From Streptomyces capillispiralis (lineage in GTDB: Bacteria; Actinomycetota; Actinomycetes; Streptomycetales; Streptomycetaceae), in contig NZ_VIWV01000001.1 of the NCBI RefSeq assembly GCF_007829875.1, positions 3,318,501 to 3,382,500 of the forward strand: a stretch of DNA of 64,000 nucleotides, read 5' to 3'. The number at the start of each line of letters is the position of its first letter. Position 1 is the stretch's first letter. The notes beneath the pieces were generated by a model, which saw only the letters and a program-made list of their open reading frames with translations, did no database searches and was not told the DNA's origin. This document shows positions 52,726-61,505 of the stretch, in pieces. The position numbers and the translations under genes are program-made.

Positions 52726-54185
52726 CGCGGGCCTCCTGAGGGGTCTTCGGGGGTGGTTGGTTCGTCGGGGGTGGGGGTGGGGGTGCGGGTGTCGTCGGGG
52801 GCCGGGGGCTTCGGGCCGTCCTGGGGGTCGGTCGTCTCCGGCTGGGAGGTGGGCTCGGCGGCGCGTTCGGGCTCGGCGTCGGTGGCCGGGGCCGTTTCGT
52901 CTTCGGCTCGGCGGGGCGCACGGGCGTCGGGCTCGGTGCCCTCCTCCGCCTCGGGCCCGGTGAAGGAGGGGCGGGCGTGGTGCCAGGGGGCGTCCGGGCT
53001 GCGCGGTGCGGCGGGGGGCCTGCGTTCCGGTCGGCCCTCGGTGGGCGCGGAGGCCGTGTCCTCACCCGACACCGCCGCGTCGTGCGACGGCGCCGCCGTG
53101 TCGGACGCGGCACGCTGGCTCGCGGAACCCCCGGACGCGGTGCGCGCCCGGCGGGGCCCGCCCGCGGCGGGGCCGGCGGAGCGCTGCGACGCCGACCCCT
53201 CGCTCGCACCGCGCGCACGCCGTGCGGGAGCCGTGGTCGGCTCAGGAGCCGTGCCCGGCTCGGGACGCGCCTCGGCCGCCTGGCTCGCGGACCCCTCCGC
53301 CGCCGTGCGGGAACGGCGCGGCGGGGCCGGGGACTGGGCGGCCGGCCCCTCGGCGGACGGCACCTGGCTCGCGGAACCGTCCGCCGCCGTGCGGGAACGG
53401 CGCGGCGGGGCCGCGGGCTGGGCAGGACCCTCCGCCTCCGGCGCCTGGCTCGCGGAACCCTCCGCCGCGCTGCGCGCGCGGCGCGGCGGGCGGTCGGCTC
53501 CCGTGCGGTCGGCCGCCGCGCGGGCCGGGCGTTCCCCGGCCCCGGCCGCTCGGCCGGCGCCCGCCCCCGCGGCCGCCCTGCCGGCGCCGCGCGCCGGGCG
53601 GGCCGGAGCCGGGGGGAGCTGGCCCTTCAGCGGGCCCCATTCGTTCGGGTCGGGGACCCCAGGCGGCAGCATCTGGCGGCGCTTGGGGCCGCCGTGCTCG
53701 GACTCACCGGGTTCCTTGGCGCCGGGCCACGCCTTGGCGACCCGGGCGGCGAGGACGAAGTCCTTGCGCAGCGGGTGGCCCTCGAAGCCGTCCGGCAGGA
53801 GCAGGTGGTCCAGGCCGGGGTGACCGGTGAAGTCGACGCCGAACATCTCGTGCGTCTCGCGTTCGTGCCAGGCGGCACCCGCGTAGACGGTGACGGCGGA
53901 CGGCAGCGTCGGCGCGTCGTGCGCGACCGTGGTGCGCAGCAGCAGGCGTCGTACGGGAGACAGGGCGGCGACGTGGGCGGTGACGCGGAATCCCGTGCCG
54001 GGCTCGTCGACGGCGCTCAGCCAGTCGAAGTACGTGCAGCCGACGCGGTCGCGCGCGGTCTCCAGGGCGGAGATCCAGGAGGCGGGCGGTACGTCGACGG
54101 TCAGGACGCCGTACGACTCCTCCGCCGTGGCCTGCGGACCGAACAGTTCCTCGGCGTCGGCGGGGAGCCAGCCGACCGCGGTCAT
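52722..54185 (-). CDS. nuoC: NADH-quinone oxidoreductase subunit C with long repetitive tail (second nuo set)
   Basis: The 30-kDa-type subunit. Residues 1 to about 160 are the NuoC domain, with the signature [20 protein letters not shown] near 106-125 followed by [18 protein letters not shown]. Residues about 190-487 are a Pro/Ala/Arg-rich disordered extension containing five GSASQ motifs, usually in the context RxRTAxxGSASQ. Bacterial NuoC is normally 180-250 residues, so the tail roughly doubles it. NuoC normally packs against NuoD, which this operon lacks. Confidence 0.9.
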   Translation of the reverse strand: MTAVGWLPADAEELFGPQATAEESYGVLTVDVPPASWISALETARDRVGCTYFDWLSAVDEPGTGFRVTAHVAALSPVRRLLLRTTVAHDAPTLPSAVTVYAGAAWHERETHEMFGVDFTGHPGLDHLLLPDGFEGHPLRKDFVLAARVAKAWPGAKEPGESEHGGPKRRQMLPPGVPDPNEWGPLKGQLPPAPARPARGAGRAAAGAGAGRAAGAGERPARAAADRTGADRPPRRARSAAEGSASQAPEAEGPAQPAAPPRRSRTAADGSASQVPSAEGPAAQSPAPPRRSRTAAEGSASQAAEARPEPGTAPEPTTAPARRARGASEGSASQRSAGPAAGGPRRARTASGGSASQRAASDTAAPSHDAAVSGEDTASAPTEGRPERRPPAAPRSPDAPWHHARPSFTGPEAEEGTEPDARAPRRAEDETAPATDAEPERAAEPTSQPETTDPQDGPKPPAPDDTRTPTPTPDEPTTPEDPSGGPR

Positions 54186-54841
54186 CGGCCCTCCCCCTCA
54201 CCGGACGCCCGGCCACCGGCCGCGGGCGGCTCGACCAGTCCGCTCTGCAGCGCCGCCGCCGAGGGGCGTCCCGCGCCGGGAGCGGTGCCGGGACCGGACG
54301 CGTACCGCTCCCCCAGCGACTCCCGGGCGATCTTTTCCTGGAGTTTCAGGATCCCCTGGAGCAGCGCCTCGGGCCGGGGCGGGCAGCCGGGGACGTAGAC
54401 GTCGACCGGAATGATCTGGTCCACGCCCTTGGTGACGGAGTAGGAGTCCCAGTACGGGCCGCCGCAGTTGCTGCATGCGCCGAAGGAGATGACGTACTTC
54501 GGCTCGGGCATCTGCTCGTACAGGCGTTTCACCGCGGGGGCCATCTTGTCCGTGACCGTACCGGAGACGACCATCAGGTCGGCCTGGCGCGGCCCGGGCG
54601 CGAAGGGGATGACGCCGAGGCGGATGAAGTCGTGCCGGGCCATCGACGCGGCGATGAACTCGATCGCGCAGCAGGCGAGGCCGAAGTTGAAGACCCAGAG
54701 GGAGTAGCGCCGGCCCCAGTTGAGGACGACCTTCATCGGCTCGGGGGCCAGCCGGGCCAGGGCGCCGAGCCGCTTCGGCTCCGGCAGCAGGACCGGTTCG
54801 GTGCCCGAGGGGGCGGAGGAGGTCGAGGGGGTCACGTCCAT
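54182..54841 (-). CDS. nuoB: NADH-quinone oxidoreductase subunit B (second nuo set)
   Basis: Carries the terminal N2 [4Fe-4S] cluster next to quinone. The 219-residue product has the tandem cysteines C57-C58 (GLACCAIEF), C123 (GACSNCGG) and C153 ([10 protein letters not shown]), all four N2 ligands. C126 is extra. The ATG at 54841 lies inside the end of nuoA (10-nt overlap) and its stop overlaps the nuoC start. The C-terminal 40 residues are a Pro/Gly/Ala tail. Confidence 0.95.
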   Translation of the reverse strand: MDVTPSTSSAPSGTEPVLLPEPKRLGALARLAPEPMKVVLNWGRRYSLWVFNFGLACCAIEFIAASMARHDFIRLGVIPFAPGPRQADLMVVSGTVTDKMAPAVKRLYEQMPEPKYVISFGACSNCGGPYWDSYSVTKGVDQIIPVDVYVPGCPPRPEALLQGILKLQEKIARESLGERYASGPGTAPGAGRPSAAALQSGLVEPPAAGGRASGEGEGR

Positions 54842-55239
54842 GTCAGGACGCCCTTCTTGTATGCGTACAGCAGGCCCACGGCGAGGAAGCCGAGGAAGAT
54901 GAACATCTCCACGAGAGTGGTCGCCCCGTAACCGTCGGCGGCGAAGACGGTCGCCCACGGGAAGAGGAAGATCGAGTCGACGGCGAAGATCACGTAGAGG
55001 AAGGCGTAGACGTAGTAGCGGACCTGGGTGTGGGCCCAGCCCTCGCCGACGGGGTCGACTCCGCACTCGTACGTCAGCAGTTTCTCGGGGGTGGGGACCA
55101 CGGGCCGCAGCAGTCGTCCCGCCCCGAAGGCGACGGCGACGAACAGCAGGCCGACGACGGCCAGCAGTCCCACGACCGAGTAGGACTGGAAGTAGTCCGC
55201 CGCGACGACGGTCGAATCGACGACGGTCGGTTCCCGCAC
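54832..55239 (-). CDS. nuoA: NADH-quinone oxidoreductase subunit A (second nuo set)
   Basis: Three-helix membrane subunit. The 135-residue product has the conserved [20 protein letters not shown] loop with its cysteine, then [20 protein letters not shown]. The GTG at 55239 has AGGGG 6 nt upstream. First gene of the operon nuoA-B-C-H-I-J-K-L-M-N. Confidence 0.94.
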   Translation of the reverse strand: MREPTVVDSTVVAADYFQSYSVVGLLAVVGLLFVAVAFGAGRLLRPVVPTPEKLLTYECGVDPVGEGWAHTQVRYYVYAFLYVIFAVDSIFLFPWATVFAADGYGATTLVEMFIFLGFLAVGLLYAYKKGVLTWT

Positions 55240-55477
55240 GTCCGCCCCTCATTCCCTGGCCGATGCTCTGGCCGATGTCCCTGGCCGATGTCCCTGATCG
55301 TTGCTGTGATCCGTGCCGGTGAACGTCACTGTCAGACGATCTGTACGCACGGGAGTCTAGGCCCTGATAAAGGCACGGTAAGCAGCCCGTCACCGTACGG
55401 CATGCGGGGGTGGGGTTTTCCTCAGTGCGATCTGGCGGTCCACCTCATGGCGCAGACCCCCGGCTCCGGGCACGCTG
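55240..55477. promoter_or_regulatory. Divergent nuo/kinase promoter region
   Basis: 238 bp separate nuoA (minus) from the first histidine kinase (plus). For nuo, TTACCG-16-TAGACT on the minus strand is a weak candidate promoter. Three imperfect 12-13 bp repeats of CTGGCCGATG lie at 55254-55290, between that site and nuoA. Nothing convincing is seen for the kinase. Confidence 0.35.
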
Positions 55478-56740
55478 ATGCACATGACCGAACCATTGTC
55501 ACCCCCGGGCCCGCCGATGACGGCGGTCCCGGACCCCGCCGGGCACGGCGACCGCCCGCCACCGGCCCGTTTCGCGTACGACGCGCACACCTGGAAGGAG
55601 ATAGCCCACCTCCTGGCGAACCTCCCGGTGTCGCTGATCGGCTTCGTCTATGTGACGGCCATGCTGTTCACGGGGGTCGGACTGACCGTCACGGTGATCG
55701 GGTTCCCGCTGCTCGCGGCGGGGCTGACGGGTGCGCGGCTGCTGGGCAGGATGGAGCGGGCGCGGGCCAGGAAGCTGCTCGGGGTGCGGGTGGAGGAGCC
55801 GAGCCGGCTGCCGCGTGGTTCCGCCGGGTTCTGGCCGCGGCTGTGGATGGCGGTCAAGGACCCGGTGGGCTGGCGCACGGTCCTGTACGAGCTGATACGC
55901 CTGCCGTGGGGCATCCTCACCTTCGTCGTCACCCTGACCGGTCTGTTCGTGCTGTGGCCGGTGCTCCCGTTCGTGGTGCGGGGCCTAACCAACGCGGACC
56001 GGGCGATGGTGCGCGGCCTGCTGTCGCCCTCCGACGAACTGGAGCGGCGCATCGCCGAGCTGGAGTCCGACCGGGGCGTCGTGGTGGACACGGCGGCGGC
56101 GGACCTGCGGCGCATCGAGCGCGATCTGCACGACGGGGCGCAGGCCCGGCTGGTGGCGCTGGCGATGGGACTGGGGCTGGCCAAGGAGAAGCTCCTGGAG
56201 GACCCCGACGCCGCGGCGACGATGGTGGAGGAGGCGCACGGCGAGGTGAAGCTGGCGTTGCAGGAGCTGAGGGATCTGGCGCGGGGCATCCATCCCGCGG
56301 TCCTGACCGACCGGGGTCTGGACGCCGCCCTCTCCTCGGTCGCCTCGCGCTGCACGGTGCCGGTGAAGGTGACGGTCGATCTGGACGAGCGGCCGGCCGC
56401 CGCCATCGAGGGCATCGCCTACTTCACCGTCTCGGAGCTGCTGCAGAACGTCAGCAAGCACAGCGGGGCCCGGTCCTCGGCGGTGGACGTGTGGCGGTCG
56501 GAGGGCCGGCTGCTCATACAGGTGTGGGACGACGGGCGCGGGGGCGCGAGCCTGGACGGCGGGACGGGCATACGGGGACTCGCCGACCGGCTGGGCGCGG
56601 TGGACGGGCTGTTCGTCGTCGAGTCGCCGGAGGGCGGTCCGACGACGGTGACGGCGGAGCTGCCGTGGCGGGACCGTTCCGGCGCCCTGGCCGAGGATGC
56701 CCGGCCGGCCAAGGGGGCGTCCGTCCGCGGCCGGAGGTAG
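55478..56740 (+). CDS. Sensor histidine kinase (NarL/DesK type), copy 1
   Basis: A 420-residue membrane kinase. Membrane segments lie near 46-64, 66-88 and 141-165 in a Streptomyces-type sensor domain. The HisKA_3 motif RRIERDLHDGAQARLVALAM has phospho-acceptor H218. N box SELLQNVSKH; G boxes DDGRGG and GTGIRGLADR. A close paralogue follows directly, then one response regulator, so both kinases probably feed that regulator. The signal is unknown. The position divergent from the nuo operon suggests a redox or membrane-energy cue, which is inference only. Confidence 0.9.
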   Translation: MHMTEPLSPPGPPMTAVPDPAGHGDRPPPARFAYDAHTWKEIAHLLANLPVSLIGFVYVTAMLFTGVGLTVTVIGFPLLAAGLTGARLLGRMERARARKLLGVRVEEPSRLPRGSAGFWPRLWMAVKDPVGWRTVLYELIRLPWGILTFVVTLTGLFVLWPVLPFVVRGLTNADRAMVRGLLSPSDELERRIAELESDRGVVVDTAAADLRRIERDLHDGAQARLVALAMGLGLAKEKLLEDPDAAATMVEEAHGEVKLALQELRDLARGIHPAVLTDRGLDAALSSVASRCTVPVKVTVDLDERPAAAIEGIAYFTVSELLQNVSKHSGARSSAVDVWRSEGRLLIQVWDDGRGGASLDGGTGIRGLADRLGAVDGLFVVESPEGGPTTVTAELPWRDRSGALAEDARPAKGASVRGRR

Positions 56741-56850
56741 GGAAAACCCCCCGTTCAAGACTGCGACGGACTCCATGGCCCGCCGACCTGCGGCGGAGCA
56801 GTCTGGAGGTACGACAGCACAGCCGCCGGACGAGGAGAAGGACGACGCCG

Positions 56851-58227
56851 ATGGCCACGGACTACGGACAGGGCTACGGACAGGGCTACGGGCTCGACAC
56901 GAGGCCGGAGCACTCCGGGGGTGCCGAGAAGCGGCGGCACCGGCTGCCGGCCGCGTTGCGGGCGCCGGTCGAGGGGCGCACCTGGCGGGAGCTGGCCTAT
57001 GTGCTGCTGAGCCTGCCGATCAGCATCCTGCTGTTCGTGTACGCGGTCACGATGGTGTCGCTGGGAGCGGGCCTGCTGGTGACGTTCCTCGGCGTCCCGG
57101 TGCTGGCGGCGGCGCTCGCCGGCTGCCGCGGCTTCGGGGCGGTGGAGCGGGCGCGGGCGCGCGGGCTGCTGCGCCTGGAGGTGGCCGAGCCGGAGCCGTT
57201 GCGGATGAAGCGGCAGGGGTTCATGGCGTGGATCGGTGCCGTGCTCAAGAGCGGCGCCTCGTGGCGGGCCCTGCTGTACGCGGTGCTGCAGCTGCCGTGG
57301 GCGGTGCTCTCCTTCGTCGTCACGGTGAACGTCTGGCTGCTGGGCTGGTCGCTGCTGACGTATCCGCTCTGGTTCTGGGTGTTCCCGGTGTACGCCGGGC
57401 AGGAGGGCATACAGCTGTACGGCGACGAGCACCACCGGATCTATCTGGACAACCCGTTCGAGATCACGGTGACCGCGCTGATCGGTCTGCTGTTCACCCT
57501 CGCCACGCCGTGGATCGTGCGGGCGCTGACGATGGTGGACCGGTTGATGGTGCACGGGTTGCTGGGACCGTCCCGGCTGGCCACGCGGGTGGTGGAGCTG
57601 GAGTCGGACCGGGGGGTCGTGGTGGACACGGCGGCGGCGGACCTGCGGCGCATCGAGCGGGATCTGCACGACGGGGCGCAGGCCCGGCTGGTGGCGCTGG
57701 CCATGGATCTAGGGCTGGCGAAGGAGAAGCTGCGGGAGGACCCGCGGGTCGCGGCGCAGATGGTGGACGAGGCGCACGGTGAGGTGAAGACGGCGCTGCA
57801 GGAGTTGCGGGACCTGGCCCGCGGCATCCATCCGGCGGTGCTGACCGACCGGGGTCTGGACGCGGCGCTGTCCGCGGTGGCCTCCCGGTGCAGGGTTCCG
57901 GTGCAGGTGGAGGTGGACCTGACGGAGCGGCCCGCGCCGGCCATCGAGGGGATCGCCTACTTCACCGTCTCGGAGCTGCTGCAGAACATCAGCAAGCACG
58001 CGCGGGCGACCTGGGCGGCCGTGGAGGTGTGGCGGACGGAGAACCGGCTGATGCTCCAGGTCGTGGACAACGGTGTGGGCGGGGCGGATGTGTCCGGGGG
58101 TTCCGGCCTGTCGGGTCTGGCGGAGCGGCTGGACGCGGTGGACGGTGTCCTGGTGGTGGACTCGCCGTCCGGCGGCCCGACCCGGGTGACCGCCGAACTG
58201 CCGTGGCGCGCGGAGCGGGCCCGCTGA
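56851..58227 (+). CDS. Sensor histidine kinase (NarL/DesK type), copy 2
   Basis: A 458-residue paralogue. Residues 1-14 are a DYGQGYGQGYG-type repeat. The sensor part has four or more membrane helices and a short extracytoplasmic loop (AGQEGIQLYGDEHHRIYLDN), absent from copy 1. The kinase core from about 247 (VELESDRGVVVDTAAADLRR; H273 in IERDLHDGAQ) is almost identical to copy 1, also at the DNA level. Start at 56851 with GGAGAAGGA upstream. Likely arose by tandem duplication with sensor divergence. Confidence 0.9.
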   Translation: MATDYGQGYGQGYGLDTRPEHSGGAEKRRHRLPAALRAPVEGRTWRELAYVLLSLPISILLFVYAVTMVSLGAGLLVTFLGVPVLAAALAGCRGFGAVERARARGLLRLEVAEPEPLRMKRQGFMAWIGAVLKSGASWRALLYAVLQLPWAVLSFVVTVNVWLLGWSLLTYPLWFWVFPVYAGQEGIQLYGDEHHRIYLDNPFEITVTALIGLLFTLATPWIVRALTMVDRLMVHGLLGPSRLATRVVELESDRGVVVDTAAADLRRIERDLHDGAQARLVALAMDLGLAKEKLREDPRVAAQMVDEAHGEVKTALQELRDLARGIHPAVLTDRGLDAALSAVASRCRVPVQVEVDLTERPAPAIEGIAYFTVSELLQNISKHARATWAAVEVWRTENRLMLQVVDNGVGGADVSGGSGLSGLAERLDAVDGVLVVDSPSGGPTRVTAELPWRAERAR

Positions 58228-58697
58228 CGGCGGGCACGACGGGCCCGATGACGGCGGGCGGAATCCACCCGATGCCGACAGGCTGAGCCGCCACCCGGGA
58301 AGCACCAGGCCGGTGGCCCGGCAAACCGGCGGACCCGTAGGACCTTCCGTACCCCCAGAGTCCCCCAGAGCCCCCCGGAGCCCCCGAAACTCCCCAGGCG
58401 GCGGGTGCGGAGCCACAAGCCCCGCCCGCCCCGCCGCCCCCGCCGCCCCTGCGCGCCGCTCGCGTACGAGACACCGACCGGGCGGGCCGGACCGGACTGG
58501 ACCGGACAGGACAGGCCGGGACAGGACCAGCCGGGACAGGACCGGACAGGACGGCAAGGCAGCTCGATGACACCCCCATTCGAGTCGCCCCGCCCCATCC
58601 CCCGCCGGATGCTGGAATGCTGGACCCGACGGCCGGGCCCGCCATGGGGGCGGGGCAGGGCGACGGGGCTTGGGGGCCGAAGGACGTGGAGGACAGG
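58228..58697. other. Intergenic region with GGACC/GGACA repeats
   Basis: 470 bp between the second kinase and the response regulator. No gene is supported. Between about 58484 and 58556 the plus strand is a run of imperfect GGACAGGACC-type 5-10 bp repeats. The response regulator could be expressed by read-through or from its own promoter here. Confidence 0.5.
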
Positions 58698-59357
58698 GTG
58701 CGGGTGGTCATCGCCGAGGATTCGGTGCTGCTGCGGGAGGGGCTGACCCGGCTGCTGACCGACCGGGGGCACGAGGTCGTGGCCGGGGTCGGCGACGGCG
58801 ACGCGCTGATCAAGACCATCGCCGAGCTCGACGGGCAGGACCAGCTGCCGGACGTCGTGGTGGCGGACGTACGGATGCCGCCGACGCACACCGACGAAGG
58901 TGTGCGGGCCGCGGTGCAGCTGCGCAAGGCGCATCCGGGCATCGGGGTGCTGGTGCTGTCGCAGTACGTGGAGGAGCGCTATGCCACGGAGCTGCTCGCC
59001 GGTTCCAGCCGTGGCGTCGGTTATCTGCTGAAGGACCGGGTGGCCGAGGTCCGCGAGTTCGTGGACGCGGTGGTGCGGGTGGCGCGGGGCGGCACGGCGC
59101 TGGACCCGGAGGTGGTCGCCCAGCTGCTGGGGCGCAGCCGCAAGCAGGACGTCCTCGCGGGGCTCACCCCGCGCGAGCGGGAGGTCCTGGGGCTGATGGC
59201 CGAGGGACGGACGAACTCGGCGATCGCCAGACAGCTGGTGGTCAGCGACGGCGCCGTGGAGAAGCACGTCAGCAACATCTTCCTGAAACTGGGGCTGTCT
59301 CCGAGCGACGGCGATCACCGGCGGGTGCTGGCCGTTCTCACCTACCTCAACTCCTGA
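58698..59357 (+). CDS. LuxR/NarL-family response regulator
   Basis: A 219-residue two-domain regulator. Receiver: acidic pocket AEDS (7-8), phospho-acceptor D57 (VVVADVRMPP), T/S and K of LSQYV and LLKDRV. Output: LuxR HTH from LTPREREVLGLMAEG to VEKHVSNIFLKLGL. I chose the GTG at 58698, with GGAGG 5 nt upstream, which gives the usual length; earlier starts add non-conserved residues. The tandem repeat that follows begins inside the last codons. Confidence 0.93.
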   Translation: MRVVIAEDSVLLREGLTRLLTDRGHEVVAGVGDGDALIKTIAELDGQDQLPDVVVADVRMPPTHTDEGVRAAVQLRKAHPGIGVLVLSQYVEERYATELLAGSSRGVGYLLKDRVAEVREFVDAVVRVARGGTALDPEVVAQLLGRSRKQDVLAGLTPREREVLGLMAEGRTNSAIARQLVVSDGAVEKHVSNIFLKLGLSPSDGDHRRVLAVLTYLNS

Positions 59358-59431
59358 CCACCGGTACCTCAACTCCTGACCACCGGTACCTCGGCTCCTG
59401 ACCACAGGTGTCTCAGCTCCTGACCACCGGC
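59344..59431 (+). repeat. Four 22-bp tandem repeats across a stop codon
   Basis: Units at 59344-59365, 59366-59387, 59388-59409 and 59410-59431. The first two are identical; the others differ at a few positions. Unit 1 includes the last codons (Leu-Asn-Ser) and stop of the response regulator, so the gene end has been duplicated outward. Confidence 0.92.
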
Positions 59432-59576
59432 CGCCACCGGTGCCGTCGGGTCGTCTCGAAGTCGTGTCCAAGATGCGAATCACCCGAGGAAGGCACCCTT
59501 TACGGACGTAGGGTTGATCCAGGGAAGGCCTGCGGGAGGGCCGTCCCGGACAGCCGCCTCGAGGAGGTCCAGTTCA

Positions 59577-61505
59577 GTGACCAGCCAGGTCAGCAGCCCA
59601 ACGGAGCAGACCGACGGAACAGTCCTGGGAGAGCAGCGCAAAGCGGCGGGGGCGAAGGACGTCCGCCGGCTCGACCGGGTGATCATCAGGTTCGCGGGGG
59701 ACTCGGGTGACGGTATGCAGCTCACCGGCGACCGCTTCACCTCGGAGACCGCGTCGTTCGGGAACGACCTGTCGACGCTGCCGAACTTCCCGGCCGAGAT
59801 CCGGGCGCCCGCCGGCACCCTGCCCGGCGTGTCGTCCTTCCAGCTCCACTTCGCCGACCACGACATCCTCACCCCCGGCGACGCGCCGAACGTGCTGGTG
59901 GCGATGAACCCGGCCGCGCTGAAGGCGAACATCGGCGACCTGCCGCGCGGCGCGGAGATCATCGTCAACACGGACGAGTTCACCAAGCGGGCGATGCAGA
60001 AGGTCGGCTACGTCTCCAGTCCGCTCGAGGACGGTTCGCTGGACGGCTACCACCTGCACCCGGTGCCGCTGACCACGCTGACCGTCGAGGCGCTGAAGGA
60101 CTTCGACCTCAGCCGCAAGGAGGCCGAGCGCAGCAAGAACATGTTCGCGCTGGGCCTGCTGAGCTGGATGTACCACCGGCCCACGGAGGGCACGGAGAAG
60201 TTCCTGGCGTCGAAGTTCGCCAAGAAGCCCGACATCGCCGCCGCCAACATCGCGGCGTTCCGGGCGGGCTGGAACTTCGGCGAGACGACCGAGGACTTCG
60301 CGGTCTCCTACGAGGTGGCACCGGCGGCGAAGGCGTTCCCGCCCGGTGTCTACCGCAACATCTCGGGGAACCTGGCGCTGTCCTACGGTCTGGTCGCCGC
60401 GTCCCGCCAGGCGGACCTTCCGCTGTTCCTCGGCTCGTACCCGATCACCCCGGCCTCGGACATCCTGCACGAGCTGAGCCGGCACAAGAACTTCGGCGTG
60501 CGGACGTTCCAGGCCGAGGACGAGATCGCCGGCATCGGCGCGGCGCTCGGGGCCGCGTTCGGCGGTTCCCTCGCGGTCACCACGACCTCGGGTCCCGGGG
60601 TGGCGCTGAAGTCCGAGACCATCGGGCTGGCCGTCTCGCTGGAACTGCCGCTGCTGATCGTCGACATCCAGCGCGGCGGCCCGTCCACCGGGCTGCCGAC
60701 CAAGACCGAGCAGGCGGACCTGCTCCAGGCGATGTACGGGCGCAACGGCGAGGCCCCCGTCCCGGTCGTCGCCCCGCGCACCCCGGCCGACTGCTTCGAC
60801 GCCGCCCTGGAGGCGGCCCGGATCGCGCTGGCCTACCGCACCCCGGTCTTCCTCCTCTCCGACGGTTACCTCGCCAACGGCAGCGAGCCCTGGCGCATCC
60901 CCGAGGTGGAGGAGCTGCCCGACCTGACCGTGCAGTTCGCGCAGGGCCCCAACCACACCCTGGACGACGGCGCCGAGGTGTTCTGGCCCTACCTCCGCGA
61001 CCCGCACACCCTCGCCCGTCCCTGGGCCGTCCCCGGCACGCCGGGCCTGGAGCACCGCATCGGGGGCATCGAGAAGCAGGACGGCACGGGCAACATCTCC
61101 TACGACCCCGCCAACCACGACTTCATGGTCCGCACCCGGCAGGCCAAGGTCGACGGGATCGCCGTCCCCGACGTCGAGGTCGACGACCCGGACGGCGCGC
61201 GGACCCTGGTCCTGGGCTGGGGCTCGACCTACGGGCCGATCACGGCCGCGGTGCGCCGTCTGCGCGCGGCCGGGGAGTCGATCGCGCAGGCGCACCTGCG
61301 CCACCTCAACCCGTTCCCGAAGAACCTCGGCGCGGTGCTCAAGGGGTACGACAAGGTGGTGGTCCCGGAGATGAACCTGGGGCAGCTCGCCACCCTCGTC
61401 CGGGCGAAGTACCTGGTCGACGCCCGTTCGTACAACCAGGTCAACGGCATGCCGTTCAAGGCGGAGCAGCTCGCCGCGGCGCTGAAGGAGGCCATCGATG
61501 ACTGA
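59577..61505 (+). CDS. korA: 2-oxoacid:ferredoxin oxidoreductase, alpha subunit (gamma-alpha fusion)
   Basis: With KorB oxidatively decarboxylates a 2-oxoacid (2-oxoglutarate in best-known actinobacterial cases) to the acyl-CoA, reducing ferredoxin. The 642-residue product starts at the GTG at 59577 (AGGAGGT 8 nt upstream). The N-terminal gamma domain (IIRFAGDSGDGMQLTGDRFT; near 38-220) is fused to the alpha domain (FLGSYPITPASDILHELSRH; FQAEDEIAGIGAALGAAFGG). The C-terminal domain ends with GQLATLVRAKYLVDARSYNQ. Overlaps korB by 8 nt. Confidence 0.94.
   Translation: MTSQVSSPTEQTDGTVLGEQRKAAGAKDVRRLDRVIIRFAGDSGDGMQLTGDRFTSETASFGNDLSTLPNFPAEIRAPAGTLPGVSSFQLHFADHDILTPGDAPNVLVAMNPAALKANIGDLPRGAEIIVNTDEFTKRAMQKVGYVSSPLEDGSLDGYHLHPVPLTTLTVEALKDFDLSRKEAERSKNMFALGLLSWMYHRPTEGTEKFLASKFAKKPDIAAANIAAFRAGWNFGETTEDFAVSYEVAPAAKAFPPGVYRNISGNLALSYGLVAASRQADLPLFLGSYPITPASDILHELSRHKNFGVRTFQAEDEIAGIGAALGAAFGGSLAVTTTSGPGVALKSETIGLAVSLELPLLIVDIQRGGPSTGLPTKTEQADLLQAMYGRNGEAPVPVVAPRTPADCFDAALEAARIALAYRTPVFLLSDGYLANGSEPWRIPEVEELPDLTVQFAQGPNHTLDDGAEVFWPYLRDPHTLARPWAVPGTPGLEHRIGGIEKQDGTGNISYDPANHDFMVRTRQAKVDGIAVPDVEVDDPDGARTLVLGWGSTYGPITAAVRRLRAAGESIAQAHLRHLNPFPKNLGAVLKGYDKVVVPEMNLGQLATLVRAKYLVDARSYNQVNGMPFKAEQLAAALKEAIDD

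Noticed and set aside
53006-53830. Plus-strand Pro/Arg-rich frames opposite the nuoC tail
   Set aside because: They are antisense reflections of the repetitive nuoC tail. The minus-strand frame joins seamlessly to a genuine NuoC domain and overlaps both neighbours correctly.
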